Shown here in pieces: positions 18,512 through 26,588 of a DNA stretch of 64,000 bases. Both the position numbers and the translations under genes were made by a program. This stretch comes from Cohnella thailandensis. Lineage in GTDB: Bacteria > Bacillota > Bacilli > Paenibacillales > Paenibacillaceae. The stretch's first letter is position 1; the number at the start of each line of letters is the position of its first letter. The stretch is from NCBI RefSeq assembly GCF_014212135.1, contig NZ_JACJVQ010000002.1, forward strand, positions 124,001 through 188,000, given 5' to 3'. The notes under the pieces were generated by a model, which ran no database searches, was not told where the DNA came from, and saw nothing but the letters and a program-made list of their open reading frames with translations.

Positions 18512-18541
18512 AGTGTACCACACATCGCCATACACTTTCAA
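18512..18541 (-). promoter_or_regulatory. YtrA-type operator overlapping the GntR-ABC operon promoter
   Basis: AGTGTA (18512-18517), 13 bases, then TACACT (18531-18536) is exactly the inverted repeat known for Bacillus YtrA. On the minus strand the same DNA contains TTGAAA (18541-18536), an 18-base spacer and a TACACT that can serve as the -10. A bound repressor would cover the promoter. A weaker copy, TGTGTG-N13-TACACT, lies at 18474-18498. Confidence 0.85.
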
Positions 18542-18637
18542 GGGGCATATTGAGGGGCCGTCCAACGTACAAGTAGGAAGAGAACAAGCCGGCGACCATG
18601 CTCCCGCTCCGCCGACTTCCCCGGAGGCGATGTTCCC

Positions 18638-19843
18638 TTGAAAATGGCCGTGTGGCTGTACCTGTTCCTGTTCGTCGCGTTCTTCGACCTGCATGCCCAA
18701 TACCCGATGCTGACGCCTTTCGCCGTCTCGCTCGGCGCGGCTCCTTCCTTCATCGGGCTTGTCATGGGCATGTATTCGCTCACCCATCTGCCGGGCAATC
18801 TGCTCGCGGGCTACGGGGTCGATCGATTCGGCAGCCGCTTATTCATCGCCGCGAGCCTGTCGGGCGCGGGGGTTCTGCTGCTGCTGCAATCTCAAGTCAC
18901 CGATCCCTGGCACCTGCTCTACATTCGCTCGGCCAGCGGCTTCGTGCTTGCTTTCCTGTCCCCCGCTTGCTTGTCGTTGCTTGCCAAGCTGGCCCGGGAT
19001 CACATTCAGCAAGGTCGGTTGATGGCCGGCAACGGCCTCGTGCACACGATCGCTTCCGTCGTCTCTCCCGCGGCAGGAGCTTGGCTGGCCGCCAAAATCG
19101 GCTTCGCCCAATCGTTCTCCATCCTCGGCTGGATCCTGCTGGCGACCGGCATCGCGTCTTTATTGTTCATTCGGGAGCCCAAGGTCGTTCCGCTGTCGGG
19201 CGAACCGGCTCCGTCCGCCAAACGTCAAGATCCCGCCGTCCCGATCGCTTCTTCCAAGCCGGTAGCCGAGCAAAACTCCCATTTCCCTTGGGTCGTCTTT
19301 CTGCTGCCGATCGCCACTTCGTGCGCCCAAGGAATTCTCTCCTTCGAGCTCCCGCTGCGCGCGGAATCCTCCGCGGACGTTCTGACGACCGGCATTCTGT
19401 TCTCCATCGTAAGCTTGGGCGCGCTGTCGACGCTCGGATTGCTGTTCCTGCAGCGGTACCTCCCTTACGCCCGGAACATCGCCGGCCTGCTGCTGATGGC
19501 GCTGGCTTATTACGGACTCGCGTCCGATTGGCCGGTTCCGATGGCCGCTCTTCTATTCGTCGTAGGCATGTCCAAAGGGGTGGTTTTCCCGGCGATGACG
19601 TCCTTCATGCTCCAGCTCAGCGGCACTTCGCGATACGGAAGAACGTTCTCGTTCATGTCGATCGCGCTGTCGGTCGGATCGTTCCTCGGCCCGGTCCTTG
19701 CCGGTCTGGTCCGCGAGCATATGTCGCCGTTCTTTATCTCCTTCTTCGTCATCATGCTGAGCCTGATCGTGCTGATGCCGCGCCCGCAATACTCGATCGG
19801 CTGGAACGGCAAGGCCGAACCGCCTCCGCACGCAGGGCATTAG
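18638..19843 (+). CDS. MFS transporter
   Basis: This 401-residue protein has about twelve hydrophobic segments. The loop between helices 2 and 3 carries the MFS signature in the form GNLLAGYGVDRFGSRLF, and a charged central linker lies near residues 188-215. Together these indicate a drug- or metabolite-type antiporter of the major facilitator superfamily, with unknown substrate. The start is a TTG with GGAGG 10 bases upstream; an ATG two codons later is an alternative. It is divergent from the GntR operon. Confidence 0.85.
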   Translation: MKMAVWLYLFLFVAFFDLHAQYPMLTPFAVSLGAAPSFIGLVMGMYSLTHLPGNLLAGYGVDRFGSRLFIAASLSGAGVLLLLQSQVTDPWHLLYIRSASGFVLAFLSPACLSLLAKLARDHIQQGRLMAGNGLVHTIASVVSPAAGAWLAAKIGFAQSFSILGWILLATGIASLLFIREPKVVPLSGEPAPSAKRQDPAVPIASSKPVAEQNSHFPWVVFLLPIATSCAQGILSFELPLRAESSADVLTTGILFSIVSLGALSTLGLLFLQRYLPYARNIAGLLLMALAYYGLASDWPVPMAALLFVVGMSKGVVFPAMTSFMLQLSGTSRYGRTFSFMSIALSVGSFLGPVLAGLVREHMSPFFISFFVIMLSLIVLMPRPQYSIGWNGKAEPPPHAGH

Positions 19844-19962
19844 CCCAACTATGGGTCCCGCGACTGCGCCGAGGAGGGCGCCTGCATACAATGAGGTAGG
19901 CGTTATCCCGGTCGCGGGAACGGAACGCCGGCCGAATCATCGCCCTTGAAGGAGGAATCCGA

Positions 19963-20061
19963 ATGTCGCAATCGCACGGCGCCGGGTACAGGCACGACGT
20001 ATCAACCGCCATCATCATCGTTCTGTTCATCCTTCTCGTCATCGTCCTCAAGCTTCCATGA
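19963..20061 (+). CDS. small single-pass membrane peptide, YjcZ-like
   Basis: This 32-residue peptide has a short glycine- and histidine-containing N terminus (MSQSHGAGYRHD) followed by one hydrophobic helix rich in isoleucine, leucine and valine, and ends KLP. The layout resembles YjcZ-type small sporulation proteins, although this one lacks the usual glycine-tyrosine repeats. A strong AAGGAGG 8 bases before the ATG, and a terminator soon after it, support expression. The family call is tentative. Confidence 0.6.
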   Translation: MSQSHGAGYRHDVSTAIIIVLFILLVIVLKLP

Positions 20062-20137
20062 AGGAGCGCGCTCGCTCCCGACGCCTAACGCAGAGAACGG
20101 AACGCCTCGACCAAGAGGCCGGATAGCAAGGCATGCG

Positions 20138-20165
20138 GACCTTCGATAGGGAAGGTCTTTTATTT
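20138..20165 (+). terminator. rho-independent terminator
   Basis: GACCTTC and GAAGGTC pair with a 6-base loop and are followed by TTTTATTT. It lies about 75 bases after the small peptide gene and ahead of the Toprim gene. Confidence 0.7.
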
Positions 20166-20222
20166 GTGATACAATAAAGCCATCCACGATCCATACGCTT
20201 AAGCTCAGGGGGTGCAGCTTCC

Positions 20223-20579
20223 TTGGACATCGCCATCATCGTAGAAGGCAAAAACGACAAAAGCCGCCTGTCCCGCGTGCTCTCGCCAGAAGTCCCCATC
20301 CATTGCACCTTCGGCACCTTGAACGCGGTACGAATCGAAGCCCTCCGCAAGGCCGTCGGAGACCGCCAGGTGTACCTGTTCACCGATCCGGATTCCTCGG
20401 GCAGGCGGATCCGCGGCATCCTTCACGACGTGTTCCCGGACGCGGAGAATATCTATACCCGCAGAGGCTACAACGGAGTCGAAGGAACCCCCGAAGAGTA
20501 CTTGATCCAGCAGCTTGAGAAGGCCGGGCTCGATTCCTATATCGTCTATCCCGAGCCGATTCCTTCGTGGCCGGAGTAA
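20223..20579 (+). CDS. Toprim-domain protein (RNase M5/primase-like small Toprim)
   Basis: The 118-residue protein is essentially a single Toprim fold. The conserved glutamate is in VEGKNDKSRL near residue 8, and the DxD acidic pair is in FTDPDSSGRRIR near residue 55. These residues bind magnesium in nucleases and primases. Stand-alone Toprim proteins of this length occur in Bacillota and resemble the N-terminal half of RNase M5, but without its C-terminal domain the substrate is uncertain. The start is a TTG. Confidence 0.75.
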   Translation: MDIAIIVEGKNDKSRLSRVLSPEVPIHCTFGTLNAVRIEALRKAVGDRQVYLFTDPDSSGRRIRGILHDVFPDAENIYTRRGYNGVEGTPEEYLIQQLEKAGLDSYIVYPEPIPSWPE

Positions 20580-20604
20580 GCTATGGAACTTTCATGCACA
20601 CCAA

Positions 20605-20647
20605 AAGAACCTCCGTCCCATTCATCCGAATGGCAACGGAGGTTCTT
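20605..20647. terminator. bidirectional terminator
   Basis: A perfect 12-bp stem (AAGAACCTCCGT paired with its complement at 20636-20647) lies between the convergent Toprim and Sco genes. It can serve both strands. Confidence 0.8.
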
Positions 20648-20671
20648 CAATCAACTTAACAAATAAGCCGA

Positions 20672-21370
20672 TTACATCAAGCTCTTGATCTCTTTATACA
20701 GCTCATCCGCCGATACGTCGCTCGGGCTGCCGTTCGATTCCGGGGATATAAAGTCGCGGATGCGGCCTTTCTTGTCGACGACGACGATCAGGTTGGAATG
20801 GCCGAAGTTGCCTTCCTCGTCCTTGACGACCGCCAGTTGGTATTTCTTGGCCAGTTCGGCGGTCTCCGCCTCGTCTCCGCGCAGGAACTTCCAGCCGGAG
20901 TAATCCGCGTTGAACTTATCCCCGAACGCCCTAAGCGCTTCCGGCGTATCGCGTACCGGGTCGATCGTGATCGACAGGAATTCCGCCTTCGTTCCGAAGT
21001 CGCCGTCCGCCTTCAGCATATCCTGAACCTGCGACATCATGAAGGTGGTCGGAGGACAAACGTCCGGACAATTCGAGAAGAAGAAGTAGACGAGCCGGAC
21101 CTTGCCGTCCGAATCGCTTAGCGTAACCGAGTTGCCGTCGATGTCCTGGTAAGTGAAGTCGGCGGCTTCGCCTTGATCCGCCAGCTTCGTCTCGTCCTTG
21201 CTGTTCGACCAGAGCAGGAAGGCGGCGAGAATGATGCACAATCCGAACAGGATCATCGGGAAAGCGTAGCGCTTGCCGAAAGACCTCTTATCGGCGGCAA
21301 CGGGAGGAGCGACGACGCCTCCCTCCACCGTTTGATTCGTTGCGTTCACGTCTTGTTTCTTGTCATCCAT
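20672..21370 (-). CDS. SCO1/SenC copper chaperone for cytochrome c oxidase
   Basis: The 232-residue protein has an N-terminal membrane anchor (about 37-54) and a thioredoxin-like domain outside the membrane. The copper ligands are visible: the CxxxC motif NCPDVCPP (cysteines 101 and 105) and the histidine in NFGHSNLI (192). Sco proteins deliver copper to the CuA centre of cytochrome c oxidase. Anchoring is by a transmembrane helix, since no lipobox is present. It lies 6 bases after ctaB on the same strand, which fits a joint role in oxidase assembly. Confidence 0.92.
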   Translation of the reverse strand: MDDKKQDVNATNQTVEGGVVAPPVAADKRSFGKRYAFPMILFGLCIILAAFLLWSNSKDETKLADQGEAADFTYQDIDGNSVTLSDSDGKVRLVYFFFSNCPDVCPPTTFMMSQVQDMLKADGDFGTKAEFLSITIDPVRDTPEALRAFGDKFNADYSGWKFLRGDEAETAELAKKYQLAVVKDEEGNFGHSNLIVVVDKKGRIRDFISPESNGSPSDVSADELYKEIKSLM

Positions 21371-21376
21371 AACCGT

Positions 21377-22234
21377 TTACACTCCGTTCGTGTCTAGTAT
21401 CATCGCGATAAACATAACGAGCAAATAATTCACCGAGAACAGAAAATCCGTCTTCGCCCATTTGACCGTGTCTTTGGCACGGAAACCGGATAAGGCGTGA
21501 AACAGCCATCCAGCCAAGATAACGACGGACAACAGGAGGAAAACAAGGCCGACATAATCGTAAGCATACAGCAGGATCGAAGCGGCGAGCAGCAAGGTTA
21601 TGTACGGAATCATTTGGATTTTGGTTCGGAGCACGCCCTTCACGACGGGAAGCACGGGGAAGCCTGCCGCGCGATACTCCTCCACCCGGCGAATCGCCAG
21701 CGACCAGAAGTGCGGGGGCTGCCAGAGGAACAGCAGAGCGAAGAGCAGCCACGCGCCCTCGTCCACCTTGCCGGCAACCGCGCAATAGCCGATCACCGGA
21801 GGCATCGCTCCGGATACCCCTCCGATCGAGGTGCTCCAGGTCGAGCTTCGCTTCAGCCACATGGTATATACGACAACGTACACGAAGATACCCAATAGAC
21901 CCAGAAACCCACATAATACATTAACCCCGGCGAATAAGACAGTCAACCCGATAATCCCCAGAACGACGGCGTAGCCGAGAACGAACGAAGGCTGAAGCCG
22001 TCCCGTCGGCAGCGCCCGGTTCTGCGTACGGGCCATCTTCGTATCCATCTCCCGGTCCAAATAGTTATTGAAGACGCAGGCGGAAGCCATCGTGAACGTG
22101 GAGCCGATCAGCATCCAAATAAGAAGCGGCCAATCGATGTCCCACCGGGAAGCCACCCAGAAGCCACCGAACGCCGCGAACAAATTCAATCGAATGATGC
22201 CAGGCTTGGTCAAGGCGACAAGATCTTTGAACAC
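21377..22234 (-). CDS. ctaB: heme o synthase (protoheme IX farnesyltransferase) CtaB
   Basis: This 285-residue UbiA-superfamily membrane enzyme transfers a farnesyl group from farnesyl diphosphate to heme b, giving heme o for terminal oxidases. The prenyl-binding aspartate motif NNYLDREMDTKMART lies near residue 57 and a second motif near YDYVG follows; about eight or nine hydrophobic helices are present. The length matches CyoE/CtaB. It is the first gene of a two-gene unit with the Sco1 homolog. Confidence 0.93.
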   Translation of the reverse strand: MFKDLVALTKPGIIRLNLFAAFGGFWVASRWDIDWPLLIWMLIGSTFTMASACVFNNYLDREMDTKMARTQNRALPTGRLQPSFVLGYAVVLGIIGLTVLFAGVNVLCGFLGLLGIFVYVVVYTMWLKRSSTWSTSIGGVSGAMPPVIGYCAVAGKVDEGAWLLFALLFLWQPPHFWSLAIRRVEEYRAAGFPVLPVVKGVLRTKIQMIPYITLLLAASILLYAYDYVGLVFLLLSVVILAGWLFHALSGFRAKDTVKWAKTDFLFSVNYLLVMFIAMILDTNGV

Positions 22235-22307
22235 ATAGCTCCTCCTCTAAAACATATCCTCCAATATAAACCCCAAAGCCGCGGATACGACGCGCTGTCA
22301 TCTCTAA

Positions 22308-22337
22308 ATCATACCCCAACTATTAGAAGGTTGACAA
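22308..22337 (-). promoter_or_regulatory. promoter of ctaB-sco
   Basis: On the minus strand TTGTCA (22337-22332) and TATGAT (22313-22308) are 18 bases apart. The rest of the 338-base gap to gerQ (22235-22572) shows no convincing gene or other structure. Confidence 0.6.
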
Positions 22338-22572
22338 TGTGCGGCATCGTTCCCGGACATTCAACAGGATCATACAACCGATTCCGGCCGAAAAGCAGTC
22401 ACAAAATCGGGAACATCACAATAGACTGTATGGTGACAATCGCCCAGCACCTCTCGGCCGCTGGCGGGCGCAGGTTCATCCCTGCCTAGGGAAAGGTTAC
22501 TCCCGCATAACCGTCATTCAAACAACCCGAGTTCGTTAATTTGGCGCAAGCCATCATTAAGGAGGATTATCC

Positions 22573-23097
22573 TTGTATAACAAAATGCCTTGGCCCCCGG
22601 CCCAAACGTCCGCAACGCCGACTCAACCCGTCGCATCCCCCGCTACCCAGCAAGCCGTATCTCCCGCCAACATGAATATGATGGGGACGATGCCCGCGGC
22701 GAATATGCCGATAGCAAACATGCCATCGGCGAACATGCCGTCCGCGGCGTTGCCGGTGACGACGTTCGTCCCGCCCGTGCCTGCCGGGTCGATGGTTTCT
22801 CCGATGGGAACGGTGTTCGCCCCTCCGCCCAGGGAAGAATCCTATGTCGAGAACATCCTGCGGATGAACCTCGGCAAGGTCGCCACGCTTTACATGACTT
22901 ATGAGAACAACAGCGAATGGAACGCTAAAGTGTTCAAAGGAGTGCTCGAAGCCGCGGGCAGGGATCACATCATCATCAGCGATCCCGTCACCGGCAAGCG
23001 GTTCCTCCTCCTCACTTTGAATCTGGACTACATTACCTTTGACGAGCCGCTCAATTACAACCTGCCGTTCGGCACGGGTCAAGCAGCTAGAAGGTAA
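22573..23097 (+). CDS. gerQ: spore coat protein GerQ
   Basis: The 174-residue protein has a low-complexity N terminus with repeated ANMPxANMP units rich in proline, alanine and methionine. The conserved GerQ core follows from about residue 90 (ESYVENILRMNLGKVATLYMTYENN, then DHIIISDP and LLTLNLDYITFDE). GerQ is cross-linked into the spore coat by transglutaminase Tgl and is needed for localising the cortex hydrolase CwlJ. The start is a TTG with AAGGAGG 8 bases upstream. It overlaps a convergent gene by 11 bases at its 3' end. Confidence 0.93.
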   Translation: MYNKMPWPPAQTSATPTQPVASPATQQAVSPANMNMMGTMPAANMPIANMPSANMPSAALPVTTFVPPVPAGSMVSPMGTVFAPPPREESYVENILRMNLGKVATLYMTYENNSEWNAKVFKGVLEAAGRDHIIISDPVTGKRFLLLTLNLDYITFDEPLNYNLPFGTGQAARR

Positions 23098-23368
23098 CGG
23101 GACGGAAAATCCACACCCGGATGCCCTCGGCCCCTTTCTTCGCCCACGATTCCATCTCTCGCCATCCGGAACGCCCCTCGCGGCGTTCTTTTTCTATAGC
23201 AAGGGCTTCCTCCTCGCCGGCGGCTCTCCGCCACTCCACAAAAACGCCCGGCTGCGCCGTATTCTCCATCAGTTCGACATTCCGCCATCGCTCCGGCTGC
23301 GACTTTACCCATTGCAAGAACTCGTCCCGATGCTCGTTCAGGATGACGTATTCGCAGAACACGACCAT
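23087..23368 (-). CDS. small conserved protein of unknown function (ferredoxin-like fold suspected)
   Basis: The 93-residue protein starts with a hydrophobic strand (MVVFCEYVIL) and alternates helices and strands (EHRDEFLQWVKSQ, VELMENT, GVFVEWRR, ending IRVWIFRPV). This pattern suggests a dimeric alpha-beta barrel such as the antibiotic biosynthesis monooxygenase fold, but no catalytic motif is visible. GGGGAGG precedes the ATG. It converges on gerQ with an 11-base overlap. Confidence 0.6.
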   Translation of the reverse strand: MVVFCEYVILNEHRDEFLQWVKSQPERWRNVELMENTAQPGVFVEWRRAAGEEEALAIEKERREGRSGWREMESWAKKGAEGIRVWIFRPVTF

Positions 23369-23457
23369 TCGGCTTCGCCTCCCCGCTCATAATTTCCACT
23401 TTTGCCGCCCATACTTTATGAAGTTCCGCAACCCAACGAACAGACTGGAGGCAACCT

Positions 23458-24441
23458 ATGGATTCAGGTACCCATCTCGTATTCGGTCTCGGACTCGGGG
23501 GCTTGGCTCTTACCGATCCCGTTATCGCCTCTCACCCTTACGGCCCTATCGCCGTCTTGATCGGCACCGTCCTCGGCTCCCAGGCGCCGGATATCGATAC
23601 GCTCCTTCGCTTCAAGAGCAATGCCGATTATATCAAGAATCATCGCGGCTTGTCTCACTCTATTCCCGCGGTGCTCGGGTGGGCCGTACTCATCACTCTC
23701 GCCCTGGCGGTCGTCTTCCCCGATGTCTCTTGGCTTCATCTAGGCGCTTGGGTGCTGCTCGCCGTCGTCGTCCACGTCGTCACCGACCTGTTCAACTCCT
23801 ATGGAACCCAGGCGGCAAGACCGGTCTCGAAGCGTTGGATCGCCTGGAATATCATCCATATTTTCGACCCCTTTATTTTCCTGTCCCATCTGGCGGCCAT
23901 CGTGCTCTGGGCGACCGGTTGGGCGGAGCCCCGGGCGATCTTCCCCGTGCTTTACGGGATTCTTGCCGTCTATTACGGATGGAGAACTTGGGTTCATCAC
24001 CGGATCGAGTCCAAGCTGCAAGGCAAGGACGAGCAGCATCGGCCCGGCGATCGCTACTTTCTTCTGCCCACGTTGTCGCTGCACCGATGGAATGTCATCC
24101 GGGAATCCAAGGACTGCAAATTCGGGATCGGCGAGTACGAGAACGGCAAGCTGATCTGGCTGGAAACGACATCCTGCGCTCAGCATCCCGCCATCGAGGC
24201 TTCCAAGACCAACAAGGACGTTCAATCCTTTCTTGCCTTGACCCCTTTCCCATGCGGACAGGTGACCTCCCATTCCTGGGGTTACGAGGTGCGCTGGCTC
24301 GATATTCGCTATCGGCATAGACGGCAATATCCGTTCGTCGCCGTCGTCATGATGGACCGGAATTACGAAGCCCTTCAATCTTACGTCGGCTGGCTTAGCG
24401 ACGATCGGCTGCAGAAGCGGCTGCGGATGAATACGTATTAA
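23458..24441 (+). CDS. yfhP: YfhP-like membrane-bound metal-dependent hydrolase family protein
   Basis: This protein has 327 residues, the same length as Bacillus YfhP. It opens with the DSGTHLVFGLGLGG block, has the PDID metal-binding-type motif near residue 45, HRGLSHS near residue 63, and HVVTDLFNSYGTQAARP near 107, all hallmarks of the YdjM/DUF457 family. Four to five membrane helices are followed by a soluble C-terminal domain ending in YPFVAVVMMDRNY. The biochemical activity of the family is not settled. A strong terminator follows. Confidence 0.85.
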   Translation: MDSGTHLVFGLGLGGLALTDPVIASHPYGPIAVLIGTVLGSQAPDIDTLLRFKSNADYIKNHRGLSHSIPAVLGWAVLITLALAVVFPDVSWLHLGAWVLLAVVVHVVTDLFNSYGTQAARPVSKRWIAWNIIHIFDPFIFLSHLAAIVLWATGWAEPRAIFPVLYGILAVYYGWRTWVHHRIESKLQGKDEQHRPGDRYFLLPTLSLHRWNVIRESKDCKFGIGEYENGKLIWLETTSCAQHPAIEASKTNKDVQSFLALTPFPCGQVTSHSWGYEVRWLDIRYRHRRQYPFVAVVMMDRNYEALQSYVGWLSDDRLQKRLRMNTY

Positions 24442-24455
24442 ATCAAGCCCGCGCG

Positions 24456-24488
24456 AAGAAGCCCCCTATTGACTTGGGGGCTTCTTTT
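24456..24488 (+). terminator. terminator of yfhP
   Basis: An 11-bp stem (AAGAAGCCCCC and GGGGGCTTCTT) with a 9-base loop is followed by TT, making TTTT. Confidence 0.9.
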
Positions 24489-24515
24489 AAGGGACAATAC
24501 TTGTTGACAATATTA

Positions 24516-24542
24516 AAAGCCCGAGGGCAATCCTCGGGCTTT
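24516..24542 (-). terminator. terminator of the SASP gene at 24565
   Basis: A perfect 11-bp stem (AAAGCCCGAGG with its complement) and a 5-base loop lie 22 bases after the SASP stop codon on the minus strand. Confidence 0.85.
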
Positions 24543-24564
24543 CGGTCGGGACGCTAAGGACCTC

Positions 24565-24789
24565 TTAGCGACCGCCGCCGGAAAGTTGTTGCTCAGCGAT
24601 TTGAACCAGCTTCTTCGTGATATAGCCCCCGAGCGAACCTGCATCGCGGGATGTCACATTGCCGTAGTAGCCGTCGGAAGGAACTTGAACTCCCAAGTTT
24701 TGAGCAGCTTCCATCTTCATGCTTTGGAGAGCAGCCTTCGCTTGAGGAACCAACACCTGATTACGGGAACCGGAATTATCGTTTGCCAT
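24565..24789 (-). CDS. alpha/beta-type small acid-soluble spore protein
   Basis: The 74-residue protein carries the SASP signature in both halves: QAKAALQSMKMEAAQNLGV and GYITKKLVQIAEQQL, with DGYYGNVTSRDAG between them. These proteins coat DNA in the forespore, change its conformation and protect it from UV and chemicals; during germination they are cut by the Gpr protease. A perfect sigma-G promoter is present upstream. A second SASP gene lies 2.9 kb away on the other strand. Confidence 0.95.
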   Translation of the reverse strand: MANDNSGSRNQVLVPQAKAALQSMKMEAAQNLGVQVPSDGYYGNVTSRDAGSLGGYITKKLVQIAEQQLSGGGR

Positions 24790-24841
24790 GCCTCAATGCT
24801 CCTTTCGCCTTGCTGTAGTGTGGTTTGCAAGCTTGCTTCTC

Positions 24842-24870
24842 TAGTATGCAAAGGCGAAAGAAAAATATGC
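24842..24870 (-). promoter_or_regulatory. sigma-G promoter of the SASP gene
   Basis: On the minus strand GCATA (24870-24866), exactly 17 bases, then CATACTA (24848-24842) fits the forespore sigma-G consensus. The second SASP gene has identical -35 and -10 hexamers and spacing. Confidence 0.88.
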
Positions 24871-24887
24871 TTAAGGAGATCAAATCG

Positions 24888-25061
24888 ATGAACAAATCTC
24901 TAGGATTATTGTTTGCCGTCACTTCCATGGTCTGGATGACCGCTACGGCCATCTCGCTGGACTATAACGGCTGGCTTGCTCTGCTGTTCTTCGTGCTCTG
25001 CATCTCGAACATCGGGCTAGGCTTTATGGTGAAGGCCCGTCTCCGCAAGAGCCGCGCATAA
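24888..25061 (+). CDS. small two-helix membrane protein
   Basis: The 57-residue protein consists of two hydrophobic helices (about residues 5-22 and 29-48) and a basic C-terminal tail (KARLRKSRA). The ATG at 24888 is chosen because AAGGAG lies 9 bases upstream; an open frame exists 21 codons earlier but has no ribosome site. I do not recognise the family. It is divergent from the SASP gene, and its 5' region overlaps that gene's sigma-G promoter. Confidence 0.65.
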   Translation: MNKSLGLLFAVTSMVWMTATAISLDYNGWLALLFFVLCISNIGLGFMVKARLRKSRA

Positions 25062-25093
25062 GAACGAGCCTCGCCTCTGCCGGCCGAAGCGGA

Positions 25094-26098
25094 TTAACGC
25101 TTCGAGGCCGGCAGCAGGAAGCCCATCGCTTCCTTCACTTGCCGCGTCGTCGCTTCGGCGACCGCCATTGCTTTCTCGGCGCCATCGCGAAGGATATCGT
25201 GAATCGCTCCGGATTCGCGAATTTCGCGGTACCGCTGCTGCAGCGGCTCCAGCGTCGCCACGACTTGCTCGGCCAGATCCTTCTTGAAGGCGCCGTAGCC
25301 TTGCCCTTCGAATCGGGCTTGAACTTCATCGAGAGAGATTCCCGCGCAATTCGAATAGATCGTCATCAAGTTGCTGATCTCCGGTTTGTTCTGCGGGTCG
25401 AACGCGATTTCCCGTCCCAAGTCCGTCTTGGCCCGGGATATTTTTTTGCGGATTTCGTCCGGCGTGTCCAACAGCGCGATGTAGCTGCCTACGTTCGGAT
25501 TGCTCTTGCTCATCTTCTTGCTCGCGTCGTCCAAAGACATGATTCGGGCGCCGACCTTCGGAATATAAGGCTCCGGAACCGTCAACGTGTCCCCGAACTT
25601 GAAGTTGAAGCGGCCGGCCAGGTCGCGCGTCAGCTCCAGGTGCTGCTTCTGGTCGTCGCCGACGGGCACGAGATTCGCTTGGTATAGCAAGATATCGGCC
25701 GCCATGAGCGAAGGATAGACGAACAGTCCGGCTCCGACCGCTTCTTTGCCTTCCGACTTGTCCTTGAACTGCGTCATTCTCTCGAGTTCGCCCATATAGG
25801 ACAGCGTCGTCATGATCCAACCCAGCTCCGCATGCTGCGGCACGTGGGATTGAACGAATACCGCCGCTTGGGCCGGATCGATGCCCGCCGCGATGAACAA
25901 AGCGGCGACCGCTTCCGTCTGCTCGCGAAGAGCGGCAGGCTCCTGCGGCACCGTGATCGCATGCAGATCCACGATCATAAAGTAGCAGTCGTATTCGTTC
26001 TGCAGGGCGACAAAATTTTTCATCGCTCCGATGTAATTCCCCAAAGTCAGCTTCCCGCTCGGTTGGATTCCCGATAGAACTCTTAATGGCTTGCTCAT
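25094..26098 (-). CDS. trpS: tryptophanyl-tRNA synthetase TrpS
   Basis: This 334-residue class I synthetase charges tRNA-Trp. The HIGH-equivalent is in GIQPSGKLTLGNYIG near residue 12, and KMSKS occurs as KKMSKSNPN near residue 193. The length matches bacterial TrpS. A Trp-specific T-box leader with its own promoter lies immediately upstream, so expression should respond to uncharged tRNA-Trp. Confidence 0.95.
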   Translation of the reverse strand: MSKPLRVLSGIQPSGKLTLGNYIGAMKNFVALQNEYDCYFMIVDLHAITVPQEPAALREQTEAVAALFIAAGIDPAQAAVFVQSHVPQHAELGWIMTTLSYMGELERMTQFKDKSEGKEAVGAGLFVYPSLMAADILLYQANLVPVGDDQKQHLELTRDLAGRFNFKFGDTLTVPEPYIPKVGARIMSLDDASKKMSKSNPNVGSYIALLDTPDEIRKKISRAKTDLGREIAFDPQNKPEISNLMTIYSNCAGISLDEVQARFEGQGYGAFKKDLAEQVVATLEPLQQRYREIRESGAIHDILRDGAEKAMAVAEATTRQVKEAMGFLLPASKR

Positions 26099-26172
26099 TG
26101 TCTAGACCGCCTTCCTTTTCTCTTATTTACATGGCCGCCGATCCCGATCGCCCGCCACCGGCAGAGCACCCC

Positions 26173-26455
26173 AAAAAACAGAAAGACCCCTCCGTCTCAA
26201 GGGACGAAGAGGTCGTGGTGCCACCCTTATTCGCTGGCGAGGTATGCCTTCGAACGGCATTACCGGGCCAAGCCTTAGGTTCCGTTAACGGGGAACAGGC
26301 GGGGAGAATGGGATATTGCTTCCGTTCATGAAAACAATATCGTTTCGCTCCCGGCTCCGAGCTCCATTCGGCCTAGCAAGGAGTACCGGCTCTCAGCAAC
26401 CGCCGGCTCTCTGGGAGCACCCCGCTAAACGTACTTGTTCTCTTCACAGCCGATC
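26173..26455 (-). promoter_or_regulatory. T-box riboswitch (tryptophan) of trpS
   Basis: The leader, read on the minus strand, contains Stem I elements (AGAGAGCCGG, GTTGCTGAGAGCC), a specifier loop with GAA-TGG-AGC in which TGG (26366-26364) is the Trp codon, and the T-box sequence AAGGGTGGCACCACG (26228-26214). A terminator stem follows (26214-26185), then TTTCTGTTTTTT. Uncharged tRNA-Trp would stabilise the antiterminator and allow trpS transcription. The 490-base gap holds only this leader, its promoter and the start of the next gene's leader. Confidence 0.95.
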
Positions 26456-26479
26456 TGAATGCAGCATGTCGATTCTCCT

Positions 26480-26507
26480 ATTATACCCCTGCCCGCCGAC
26501 AAGTCAA
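26480..26507 (-). promoter_or_regulatory. sigma-A promoter of trpS
   Basis: On the minus strand TTGACT (26507-26502), 16 bases, then TATAAT (26485-26480) lies just upstream of the T-box leader. Confidence 0.85.
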
Positions 26508-26588
26508 CCGAGCCCGCTTCGAGCTGCCCGTTCTCTCGGGAATGGGCCAAGCATAGGCTAAAGAAGCGTCGCTTGGAGGTGGTCCGTC

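Noticed and set aside
18598-19899. 433-codon plus-strand frame overlapping the MFS gene
   Set aside because: Out of frame with the twelve-helix transporter and extremely rich in arginine.
19856-19919. 9-bp inverted repeat (TCCCGCGAC/GTCGCGGGA) as a terminator of the MFS gene
   Set aside because: The loop is over 40 bases and there is no T-run, so function is doubtful.
22339-22539. 66-codon frame in the gap between ctaB and gerQ
   Set aside because: No ribosome site, unlikely composition, and no similarity recognised.
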